From: an uncultured Collinsella sp.
Lineage (GTDB): Bacteria; Actinomycetota; Coriobacteriia; Coriobacteriales; Coriobacteriaceae
Direction of reading: 5' to 3'
Assembly: GCA_958372035.1 (NCBI GenBank)
Contig: CATXML010000083.1
Span: 1-6,098 of the forward strand
DNA length: 6,098 bases
Both the position numbers and the translations under genes were made by a program. How positions within the stretch are numbered: position 1 is the stretch's first letter; each line of letters begins with the position of its first letter. This document shows positions 1 to 4,974 of the stretch, in pieces. The notes beneath the pieces were generated by a model, which made no database searches, was not told the DNA's origin, and saw only the letters and a list, made by a program, of their open reading frames with translations.

Positions 1-586
1 AGCCGGTCGTCTGCGAAATAAGCGCCGCCGCCAAGACTGAGCCCGAGGTGATGACATCGTTTTTGGAGTCCTGCGCCGTGGCGATAAGCGTCTCGGAATC
101 GATGCGGTTGCCCAGCGTGCGGTTGAACGCCGCCATCCAGAGCTTAACGAGCATGGACGTAGCCAACGCCGCAAGGGAAACGAGCGTGTAGGCGGTGGGG
201 GAAGGCTTGATAATCTTGGTAACGGACTCGAGTACCAGATTGATGCCGACGGCGCAAACCAGGACGGCGACAACCAAGCCAGCGAGGTACTCGTAACGGC
301 CGTGGCCATAGGGGTGACCTTCGTCGGCCGGGCGGCTGGCAAGGCGGAATCCGAGCAGGCTCACGATGTTGCTCGAGGCGTCGGAGAGGTTGTTGAAGGC
401 GTCGGCGATGAGCGAGACGGAGCCGGCGAGCAGACCCGCGATGCCCTTGGCCAGACACAGGGTGATGTTGAGGCCAATGCAGATGAGGCTTGCGGCAAAG
501 CCTGCGTTGGTGCGGCGGGAAGCATCGACCGGCTCGCCCTCGCTGCCGGGAACAAGCGTATGTACCAGCCGATTTACAAATAGCAT
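1..586 (-). CDS. Cation diffusion facilitator (CDF) family metal exporter, probably manganese type; partial, C-terminus beyond the left edge
   Basis: CDF proteins are inner-membrane antiporters that export divalent metals in exchange for protons. The visible 195 residues begin at an ATG (584-586) with a good AGGAG site at 594-598. Five or so hydrophobic segments can be seen, at about residues 29-50, 55-80, 100-121, 132-155 and 168-190. The second contains ADAFNNLSDASS and is followed by the family hallmark HPYGHGRYEY (91-100) in the loop. The fifth contains AQDSKNDVITS. The metal-site positions are therefore N65-x3-D69 and D173-x3-D177, in place of the His-x3-Asp pair of zinc exporters. From family knowledge this N/D-x3-D plus D-x3-D pattern is typical of manganese exporters, so Mn2+ is the likely substrate by inference. 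The cytoplasmic C-terminal domain lies outside the window. The gene is divergent from the zinc-ribbon gene. Family assignment is secure; substrate is less so. Confidence 0.93.
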   Translation of the reverse strand, partial: MLFVNRLVHTLVPGSEGEPVDASRRTNAGFAASLICIGLNITLCLAKGIAGLLAGSVSLIADAFNNLSDASSNIVSLLGFRLASRPADEGHPYGHGRYEYLAGLVVAVLVCAVGINLVLESVTKIIKPSPTAYTLVSLAALATSMLVKLWMAAFNRTLGNRIDSETLIATAQDSKNDVITSGSVLAAALISQTTG

Positions 587-633
587 GGCGTATCTCCTCG
601 CATTCTCATTAAGGGGATAGTGTAGCTCGCATG

Positions 634-723
634 GGCGCGCCGTGCGCCGATGCTTAGAAAATGCAGCAATGGTCTGCCGGTGCTAACGGGCGCGAGGCGG
701 AGGGGGACGACTTCCCACGCGCC
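634..723. other. GC-rich structured segment in the divergent intergenic region
   Basis: The 260-bp gap between the CDF gene and the zinc-ribbon gene has no credible ORF of its own. On the plus strand GGCGCG (689-694) pairs with CGCGCC (718-723), and GGGGA (702-706) with TTCCC (712-716) around a CGAC-containing loop, giving a two-part hairpin with an asymmetric bulge. Farther left, GGCGCGCC (634-641) is a perfect palindrome near the CDF start. There is no T-run, so it is not a normal terminator. It could be leader structure or simply chance pairing in GC-rich DNA. Confidence 0.25.
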
Positions 724-781
724 TTCGAGTTCACTGCGCCTTCTCGTCCGACCGAGTGCTCCATTTTGGGCCACATGGGTA

Positions 782-810
782 TGGGCACGTGCCGATTTGC
801 TCGACATACT
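782..810 (+). promoter_or_regulatory. Weak candidate promoter for the zinc-ribbon gene
   Basis: TGGGCA (782-787) and CATACT (805-810) each match four of six bases of the -35 and -10 consensus with a 17-bp spacer. Transcription would start about 30 bp before the start codon. Both boxes overlap palindromes, which would fit regulated expression. The match is poor enough that this may be wrong. Confidence 0.22.
784..793. repeat. Perfect 10-bp palindrome GGCACGTGCC
   Basis: This self-complementary site has a CACGTG core and lies 54 bp before the zinc-ribbon start codon, next to a second palindrome at 801-819. It could be a binding site for a dimeric regulator. The sequence shows only the symmetry. 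Confidence 0.4.
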
Positions 811-819
811 TAATGTCGA
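801..819. promoter_or_regulatory. Perfect inverted repeat, candidate operator
   Basis: TCGACAT (801-807) and ATGTCGA (813-819) are exact inverted copies separated by ACTTA. The 19-bp dyad lies 27 bp before the zinc-ribbon start codon and just upstream of its ribosome site, where a repressor would block the promoter or early elongation. The short arms and 5-base gap fit an operator better than a terminator, as no T-run follows. I do not recognise it as a known regulator's site. Confidence 0.4.
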
Positions 820-846
820 CAGCCCTGTGCAAAGGAGGACGTTTCC

Positions 847-2184
847 ATGGACGAGATGTTTGCCATTAAATGCCAAAACTGCGGCGGCCCTATGTACTCA
901 CACCAGGCCAAACGCAGCTTTGAGTGCGCCTATTGCGACACGGTCGTTCCGTGGCAGGCCGATGCGGGGGAGCCCAAGAGCGCCCTGGGCATTCGCCATA
1001 CGCCGCTGACGGTTGTCGATGGGCTGCTTAAGCTCACCCATGTGTCGCAACTCGAGCGCCCGGAGGACCCGGACTGGTATTTCTTTAATTCACACTGGCG
1101 CAATCAGTCGGTTCTGGAGCATCTGCTGTGGGAGGACCGCGGCACGGCGCAGGAGTTCCAAGAAGCCACGCACGTGAGCATTCCCTGCCCCTTCTGTGGA
1201 GCGTCCTTTGAGGGCGAGTCAACGCAGCGTGTGTTTGAGTGCCCGTCCTGCGGCAACAAGATCGGCATTGCCGACCTGCTCAAGCCGGGGACGTTTAGCA
1301 AGCGCCTGACCTTGGGCGTTGGTGCGGAGTATGTACCTGGGCAGGGTATTCCCTGCGAAATCTCGCCGCAGCAGGCACGTGCCAACGCACTGCAGCTGGT
1401 GCGCCAGTACCCCGACGCCTTTGCCGGGCACGACGTGGAAGATGCGATCCAAAACGACATGATGCTCTTCTACTTCCCCATGGCGCTCGCGGACCTGCGC
1501 ATGATGGCGTCCTTCCCGGGCAAGGGCATGAGCAAGGAGACCTTGGTGTACTACGAGGTGCTTGACTGGGCATATCCGCGGGCAAACTACCTGGACGTTC
1601 GCCTCATGGGCATTTTGGAACCGTGGGACTTTGCCAAGGTCGGCCCGTTCGATCCCGCCATGCAGGAAGGCGACTTCCGCGTTGTCTCCGTCGATGCGTC
1701 TACCAAGGACCAGGTGGTCATTGATAAGCTGGCGCTCGACATTGCCGGCAACGATGCCGAGGCGGTGCTGGGGCTCAATAAAAAGAGCATCCGCACCTGG
1801 GCGCGCAAGGCTCGCAAGCATAAGGACGGCCTGGTGATGGTACCGGTCTACTTTGTCGATCGCCCAGCGACGGACAGCCGCGATGGCGAGCAGGTGCGCA
1901 TTGCCGTAAACGGCCAGACGGGCCGCGCGGCCGCGGTGGTGTTTGGCAACAAGCGCGAAACGCATATCGTGGCGCCGCTCAACCCGAGTCTGCATCTGTC
2001 CGGAGAAAGCACCGTGCACGCCACGCCCATCGAGGTCAAATACGTTAAATCGCCCTTCCTCTACCAGATCGTGCGTAAGGGAGGCGGCGAGCAGCCGCGT
2101 CAGGTGGCAGCGGTTGCCGAGGGTTCCTACCGAGAAGAAAAGCCCAAACGCAAGGGGCTGCTTGCAGCGATCTTTGGGAAGTAG
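847..2184 (+). CDS. Double zinc-ribbon protein of unknown function, 445 residues
   Basis: Function unknown. The start ATG has an excellent AAAGGAGG site at 831-838. Two zinc ribbons with identical spacing are visible: C9-x2-C12-x14-C27-x2-C30 at the N-terminus and C114-x2-C117-x14-C132-x2-C135. Both share an (S/Q)RxFEC core before the second cysteine pair, suggesting duplication. Such ribbons resemble the TFIIB-type or rubredoxin-like class that binds zinc. Residues 190-330 form a mostly soluble region I cannot assign. Residues 332-366 (PVYFVDRP...IAVNGQTGRAAAVV) resemble the NGQTG module that follows zinc ribbons in some bacterial proteins. The C-terminus is a basic, then hydrophobic tail, KPKRKGLLAAIFGK. 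No signal peptide or membrane span is seen, so the protein is probably cytoplasmic, perhaps membrane-associated by its tail. It appears to be monocistronic and ends before the terminator at 2246-2278. Coding status is secure; role is open. Confidence 0.9.
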   Translation: MDEMFAIKCQNCGGPMYSHQAKRSFECAYCDTVVPWQADAGEPKSALGIRHTPLTVVDGLLKLTHVSQLERPEDPDWYFFNSHWRNQSVLEHLLWEDRGTAQEFQEATHVSIPCPFCGASFEGESTQRVFECPSCGNKIGIADLLKPGTFSKRLTLGVGAEYVPGQGIPCEISPQQARANALQLVRQYPDAFAGHDVEDAIQNDMMLFYFPMALADLRMMASFPGKGMSKETLVYYEVLDWAYPRANYLDVRLMGILEPWDFAKVGPFDPAMQEGDFRVVSVDASTKDQVVIDKLALDIAGNDAEAVLGLNKKSIRTWARKARKHKDGLVMVPVYFVDRPATDSRDGEQVRIAVNGQTGRAAAVVFGNKRETHIVAPLNPSLHLSGESTVHATPIEVKYVKSPFLYQIVRKGGGEQPRQVAAVAEGSYREEKPKRKGLLAAIFGK

Positions 2185-2196
2185 GGGAACGGTACG

Positions 2197-2224
2197 GGAC
2201 AGTGCGCAGTAGTGCGAGCTGTCC
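2197..2224 (+). other. Hairpin just downstream of the zinc-ribbon gene
   Basis: GGACAG (2197-2202) pairs with CTGTCC (2219-2224). Inside, CGCA (2205-2208) pairs with TGCG (2213-2216) around a GTAG loop. It lies 12 bp after the stop codon. It lacks a T-run, so it is more likely a 3'-end stabilising structure or part of a tandem termination region than a terminator alone. Confidence 0.4.
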
Positions 2225-2245
2225 GTCGTGGTAGATCTAAATAAA

Positions 2246-2278
2246 CGGTGGGACGGCTGCAAAAGAGCCGCCCCACCG
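2246..2278. terminator. Strong stem-loop, terminator of the zinc-ribbon gene, possibly bidirectional
   Basis: CGGTGGG (2246-2252) pairs with CCCACCG (2272-2278), and CGGCT (2254-2258) with AGCCG (2266-2270), with one A-C mismatch and a 7-base A-rich loop. It lies about 60 bp after the zinc-ribbon stop codon. On the plus strand no clear T-run follows. On the minus strand the stem is followed by GTTTATTT, so it may work at least as well against minus-strand readthrough. Confidence 0.7.
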
Positions 2279-2358
2279 GGCAAAATCAAGGTGTGCCGCG
2301 GAACCCGCTCCTCAGTCGGTCAACTTTGGAAGCGCGGGCAACGCAGGTGCTAATGTCT

Positions 2359-2384
2359 AAAGGGCCGGGGCAACCGGCCCTTTT
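2359..2384. terminator. Rho-independent terminator, probably bidirectional
   Basis: AAAGGGCCGG (2359-2368) pairs perfectly with CCGGCCCTTT (2374-2383) around a GGCAA loop, with TTTT at 2381-2384 on the plus strand and the matching A-run on the other side. It lies between convergent genes, so it can stop leftward transcription from the ADP-ribosylglycohydrolase gene (157 bp past its stop) and any rightward readthrough past 2278. Confidence 0.85.
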
Positions 2385-2540
2385 CTGCGGCAGCGGGGAT
2401 TCGAATACCAACACGGTGTACGGCCCCACGGTACTTTGCTCTGTGACGAACGGACCCATGACGGCGCGCTCTGTAATCATCATTTATGCGGTCCCTTAAT
2501 CATTTGCGTTGACTGACATTGTCTTCGTTAAAGGCGTGTC

Positions 2541-3329
2541 CTAAAACAAACACTGCTCTATCAACTCTTTACCGCGCAGGGTATCGATCCACTCCTGCGG
2601 AATTGCGTCGATACCGTAGGCCGTGCCGGCGAGGGCGCCTGCGACGGCTGCGGTGGTGTCGGTGTCGTCGCCTAGGTTGACGGCGGCAAGCACGCACTCT
2701 TCGTAGCTGTTAGTGTTGACGAAGCACCAGGTGGCTGCCTTAAGCGTGTCGCGCACGAAGCCACCGGATCTGATTTCATGCTCGGGTACATCTTTCAGAC
2801 AGAGTACCCATTCGGGGAGCGCTCCGTCCATCGCGGACCTCAACAGCTCGATGAACGTGACACATGACTCGGTCGATGTTCTATGAGCGTGGGTGATTGC
2901 AGAGACCTCACGGATTTCTTCGTCTGTCGCATCGGTGAACGCCAGGGGCGCGATGCGCATGAGCGAGCCGTTGCCGTTGTCGCGCTCGCCGGAGCCTCCT
3001 TTGCCGGTGTGCAAGGCGCGGGCGGTCGTGCCGCCGTAATCGAAAACGCCGTCGATTGTATACTCGTCACGGGCAATCCAGCCGACGAACTTGTCGCGCA
3101 TGTCCGCGGTGTCGATGTGCCCGAGCTCCCTAATCGAGTCACAGGTAGCAAGCATCATGGACGTGTCGTCGCTCCAGGTGCCGTCGGGCTGCCCATGCGT
3201 GCCGTAGCCGATCATGTCCATGCATTTGAACGTGCCGCGGGGCCTAAACTCGTAAGGAACGCCCAGCGCGTCGCCGACGGCAAGCCCATAGATGCAGTCG
3301 CGCAGTGTCGTTTTCGGTCTGTCTGTCAT
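2541..3329 (-). CDS. ADP-ribosylglycohydrolase family protein (DraG-like), 262 residues
   Basis: Enzymes of this family use two metal ions to remove ADP-ribose from modified proteins, nucleic acids or small molecules. The signature elements occur in order: GLAVGDALGVPYEF (15-28), TWSDDTSMM (51-59) with metal ligands S53-D54-D55, GNGSLMRIAPLA (119-130), and NLGDDTDTTAAVAGALAGTAYG (218-239) with ligands D221, D222 and D224. The length is normal for a complete stand-alone enzyme. The ATG at 3327-3329 has a GAGGAG site at 3336-3341. The gene lies 63 bp downstream of the YhcG-like nuclease gene on the same strand, with no terminator between, so readthrough is plausible, although a weak promoter of its own can be drawn at 3356-3385. 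No ADP-ribosyltransferase partner is visible, so the substrate cannot be told. Family call is firm. Confidence 0.95.
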   Translation of the reverse strand: MTDRPKTTLRDCIYGLAVGDALGVPYEFRPRGTFKCMDMIGYGTHGQPDGTWSDDTSMMLATCDSIRELGHIDTADMRDKFVGWIARDEYTIDGVFDYGGTTARALHTGKGGSGERDNGNGSLMRIAPLAFTDATDEEIREVSAITHAHRTSTESCVTFIELLRSAMDGALPEWVLCLKDVPEHEIRSGGFVRDTLKAATWCFVNTNSYEECVLAAVNLGDDTDTTAAVAGALAGTAYGIDAIPQEWIDTLRGKELIEQCLF

Positions 3330-3345
3330 GGAGCGCTCCTCTTAT

Positions 3346-3373
3346 GTCGGGGGATATGAAACGCCGTCGGGGG
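3346..3373. repeat. Direct repeat GTCGGGGG, two copies 20 bp apart
   Basis: GTCGGGGG occurs at 3346-3353 and again at 3366-3373, each followed by a short AT step (ATAT and TAT). The 20-bp start-to-start distance is about two helical turns, so both copies face the same side of the DNA. They lie in the 63-bp gap before the ADP-ribosylglycohydrolase gene and flank the candidate -10 box. This could be a tandem regulator site; the repeat is short enough to be chance. Confidence 0.35.
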
Positions 3374-3385
3374 TATCGGTCGCAA
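3356..3385 (-). promoter_or_regulatory. Candidate promoter of the ADP-ribosylglycohydrolase gene
   Basis: On the minus strand TTGCGA (3385-3380) and TTTCAT (3361-3356) are separated by 18 bp, each matching four of six consensus bases. The start site would fall near 3349, leaving a leader of about 20 bases that contains the GAGGAG site. It would let this gene be expressed apart from the nuclease gene. Weak match. Confidence 0.28.
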
Positions 3386-3392
3386 CGTGCTG

Positions 3393-4445
3393 CTACCCTT
3401 GCGCTTCGCCATTAGTCGCTTCGTTGATGGCGCGGTACTCGGCACTCAGCTCGCGCGCCAGCTCTTCCTTGCTTGGAAGATACGGCAAGTATTTGGCGGC
3501 AAACACTTGGTCGTTGTCTTCGGGCAGCGTGTACTCGACAATCGAGTCGCTTTTGTCCGCGCAGAGCACGATGCCTATAGGCGGATTGTCGCCTTCGTTC
3601 ATGAGCTCGCGCGTGTAGTAGTTCACGTACATTTGCATCTGGCCCAGGTCCTGATGCGTAAGGTCATCGGTCTTAAGGTCGATGAGCACGAAGCAGCGCA
3701 TCAGATAGTTGTAAAACACAAGGTCAATATAGAAATGGCGCCCATCAAAGGTGATGCGCTTTTGGCGCGCCTCGAAAGCGAAACCACGGCCAAGCTCCAG
3801 CAGGAACTTCTGAAGATGCGTGATGAGCGCCTGCTCTAGATCGCTCTCGCGAAACGCAGTATCGTCCGAGAAACCTAAAAACTCCAGTACATATGGGTCA
3901 CGGATGATATCCTCGGGGCGACGAGCCGGGGCGCTCTTTTGGATTTCCTGGGTGACGGCCTCCTTGTCCTTGCTGGCAAGCAGGCGCTCGCGGAACATGG
4001 TGTTGATCTGGCGCTCGAGCTGACGCGTGCTCCAGCGAGAATCGGCGCATTCGTTCATGTACCAGGTGCGAGCTTCGGGGTCAGGAATGCGTATTAACCT
4101 GCGATAATGTGTCCAACTCAATTCGGGACGCAGTGAGTCCCGAATTGGAAATGCAAGATAGAACTGACGCATTTTACGCAGCTCTCTTGCTTCAAAACCT
4201 TTACCAAAATCCTTGGTAAGTCTGATTGCGAGGGCCTTGAGCAGCGCCTCTCCATACTTGGCGCGCTCCTCTCCGCCCTGCTCATCAACAATGCTCTTGC
4301 CGATCTCCCAATACGCCTCAACCATCGCAAAGTTAACGGCGGTATAGGCCTTGTCGCGAGCGGCGTTGAGAATCGAGGAAACCTGCTTGTAAAAAACTTC
4401 TGGCACGATTGCCGATTCTCCACGGTTTACCAGTTCGCCCATCAC
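3393..4445 (-). CDS. YhcG/DUF1016-type PD-(D/E)XK nuclease domain protein, 350 residues
   Basis: The protein has the usual two-part layout. The N-terminal DUF1016_N helical region (about 15-165) contains EAYWEIGKSIVDEQ and RPELSWTHYRRLIRI. The C-terminal nuclease domain (about 180-330) has GRGFAFEARQKR, FYIDLVFYN and FVLIDLKTDDLTHQDLGQMQMYVNYY. The core residues D241, D256 and K258 fit the PD-(D/E)XK pattern, so it looks catalytically intact. In other bacteria these proteins often sit near type I restriction genes or mobile elements, and a role in DNA recombination or defence has been suggested but not settled. No restriction genes are visible here. The start is GTG at 4445 (AGAGGAAAG at 4456-4464, long spacing) or the adjacent ATG at 4442. 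Its upstream part is more AT-rich and carries two perfect inverted repeats. The ADP-ribosylglycohydrolase gene follows. Confidence 0.93.
   Translation of the reverse strand: MMGELVNRGESAIVPEVFYKQVSSILNAARDKAYTAVNFAMVEAYWEIGKSIVDEQGGEERAKYGEALLKALAIRLTKDFGKGFEARELRKMRQFYLAFPIRDSLRPELSWTHYRRLIRIPDPEARTWYMNECADSRWSTRQLERQINTMFRERLLASKDKEAVTQEIQKSAPARRPEDIIRDPYVLEFLGFSDDTAFRESDLEQALITHLQKFLLELGRGFAFEARQKRITFDGRHFYIDLVFYNYLMRCFVLIDLKTDDLTHQDLGQMQMYVNYYTRELMNEGDNPPIGIVLCADKSDSIVEYTLPEDNDQVFAAKYLPYLPSKEELARELSAEYRAINEATNGEAQG
4119..4147. repeat. Perfect 11-bp inverted repeat inside the nuclease gene
   Basis: CAATTCGGGAC (4119-4129) and GTCCCGAATTG (4137-4147) are exact inverted copies around a 7-base loop. 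They encode the conserved stretch IRDSLRPELS of the DUF1016_N region. No T-run follows on either strand, so it is not an ordinary terminator. It could form an mRNA hairpin or be a protein-binding site; it could also be a by-product of the codons. Confidence 0.5.
4201..4219. repeat. Perfect 7-bp inverted repeat inside the nuclease gene
   Basis: TTACCAA (4201-4207) and TTGGTAA (4213-4219) flank AATCC. It lies within the coding sequence about 54 bp from the longer inverted repeat at 4119-4147. With 7-bp arms it may be chance; its proximity to the longer repeat is the reason for noting it. Confidence 0.3.
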
Positions 4446-4480
4446 TGTCGCCCCACTTTCCTCTTGTGGAATGCATCTTT

Positions 4481-4486
4481 ATTGTA
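4481..4486 (-). promoter_or_regulatory. Candidate -10 box for the nuclease gene
   Basis: The minus strand reads TACAAT here, five of six bases of the -10 consensus, in an AT-rich patch (4470-4498) about 36 bp before the GTG start. No good -35 box is found 16-19 bp farther upstream, so this would be a weak or activator-dependent promoter. Confidence 0.35.
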
Positions 4487-4559
4487 TTTAGTTTAAAGCC
4501 TCGCGCGGACTCGAATTTCAATGTCGCCTAGCGCCTTCGTGCAGGATTCCCGAAGTGAC

Positions 4560-4565
4560 TAAAAT
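4560..4565 (+). promoter_or_regulatory. Candidate -10 box for the PH-like gene
   Basis: TAAAAT matches five of six -10 bases. A poor -35 (TTCGTG, 4536-4541) lies 18 bp upstream. If used, transcription would begin near 4572, after the GTG at 4566, which supports translation from the ATG at 4611. Confidence 0.3.
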
Positions 4566-4597
4566 GTGGCCATAGAGGCAGTTTTAGCGAACCCCGT

Positions 4598-4602
4598 GGG
4601 AG
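4598..4602 (+). promoter_or_regulatory. Ribosome binding site deciding the PH-like gene's start
   Basis: GGGAG lies 8 bases before the ATG at 4611. No comparable site precedes the upstream in-frame GTG at 4566, so the shorter, 89-residue protein is preferred. Confidence 0.55.
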
Positions 4603-4610
4603 TGACACGC

Positions 4611-4880
4611 ATGGATAACAACACTTTGCTGTTCCAGGACAAAGGTTCGGGCAGGTTTAAAGACGTCAAGATCTACCCTAACCGTATCGAGGTGCTCAAG
4701 AAGGGCACTTTCGGCGGCAAGCACACCGAGATTGTCTACCTTAAGGACATCACGGGGGTCAGCAGGATCAAGGGCCGCAATGTTTTTCTTCGCAACAGGC
4801 TGTTGACCGCCTGTGTCTTTAGCCTGAGCAGCCGCTCCCGGGCTCAGGAATTCGTCAACGTGCTGAACATAGTGATGTAG
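4611..4880 (+). CDS. Small bacterial PH-domain-like protein, 89 residues
   Basis: The visible pattern is a run of short beta strands with a final helix: TLLFQDKGSG, then FKDVKIYPNRIEVLKK, TEIVYLKDITGVSRIKG, NVFLRNRLLTACVFSLSS, and a terminal SRSRAQEFVNVLNIVM helix. The YPNRIEV, IVYLKDITGV and closing AQEFVNVLN elements are like those of bacterial PH domains (bPH/YdbT-like), which bind lipids or proteins. There is no membrane segment or second domain, so it is a single-domain, probably cytoplasmic protein. The length is about that of one such domain. The start is chosen at ATG 4611 from its ribosome site; the GTG at 4566 would add 15 residues. It is divergent from the nuclease gene and convergent with the surface-protein gene, so it is probably transcribed alone. 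The domain call is from pattern only and its role is unknown. Confidence 0.75.
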   Translation: MDNNTLLFQDKGSGRFKDVKIYPNRIEVLKKGTFGGKHTEIVYLKDITGVSRIKGRNVFLRNRLLTACVFSLSSRSRAQEFVNVLNIVM

Positions 4881-4908
4881 CCTATGGCGGCGTTCGGGCC
4901 AGGGTAAA

Positions 4909-4945
4909 AATCGGGGGCACAGAACGGTGTCCTACGCCCCCGATT
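4909..4945. terminator. Terminator shared by convergent genes; best on the minus strand
   Basis: AATCGGGGGC (4909-4918) pairs perfectly with GCCCCCGATT (4936-4945) across a 17-base loop. On the minus strand the stem runs into a five-base T-run (GATTTTTACC), 30 bp past the stop of the surface-protein gene. On the plus strand no T-run follows, but it lies 28 bp past the stop of the PH-like gene and may still help end that transcript. Confidence 0.8.
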
Positions 4946-4974
4946 GAGTCGATGTGTCTAAAAGGCCGGCTTGC

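Larger units (their letters stand above)
2185..2540. other. Convergent intergenic region, no secure gene
   Basis: This 356-bp stretch separates the plus-strand zinc-ribbon gene from the minus-strand ADP-ribosylglycohydrolase gene. It holds a hairpin at 2197-2224 and terminator-like stem-loops at 2246-2278 and 2359-2384, listed separately. A minus-strand reading frame from 2483 to 2286 (65 residues, starting MMITERAVMGPFVTEQ) has a weak AAGGGA site at 2492-2497. It runs straight through the 2359-2384 terminator and has no recognisable family, so I do not call it a gene. It may be a gene remnant. Confidence 0.5.

Noticed and set aside
587..660. A manganese (yybP-ykoY) riboswitch before the CDF gene
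   Set aside because: I looked for its conserved core on the minus strand and did not find it. Only a partial -10-like TACACT and GC-rich palindromes are present.
650..1009. A plus-strand frame overlapping the beginning of the zinc-ribbon gene
   Set aside because: It crosses the intergenic palindromes and ribosome site and overlaps a well-supported gene in another frame. The product is Arg/Ser/Pro-rich with no motif.
1219..2289. A 356-residue open frame on the minus strand opposite the zinc-ribbon gene
   Set aside because: It is the antisense frame of a clearly coding GC-rich gene with its own strong ribosome site. It has no recognisable motif, and at its start it runs through the terminator at 2246-2278.
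2388..2410. Possible tRNA 3' end, from a GGGGATTCGAATACC-like segment beside a terminator
   Set aside because: The bases around ATTCGAAT (2399-2406) do not form a T-arm stem on either strand. No matching acceptor strand lies 70-90 bases away.
2883..3839. Two plus-strand frames (2883-3359 and 3387-3839) opposite the glycohydrolase and nuclease genes
   Set aside because: Both lie antisense to genes with intact family motifs. Their translations are Ala/Val/Arg-rich without any domain pattern.
4566..4610. Upstream GTG start for the PH-like protein
   Set aside because: It has no ribosome site and overlaps the probable -10 region. ATG 4611 has GGGAG at good spacing.
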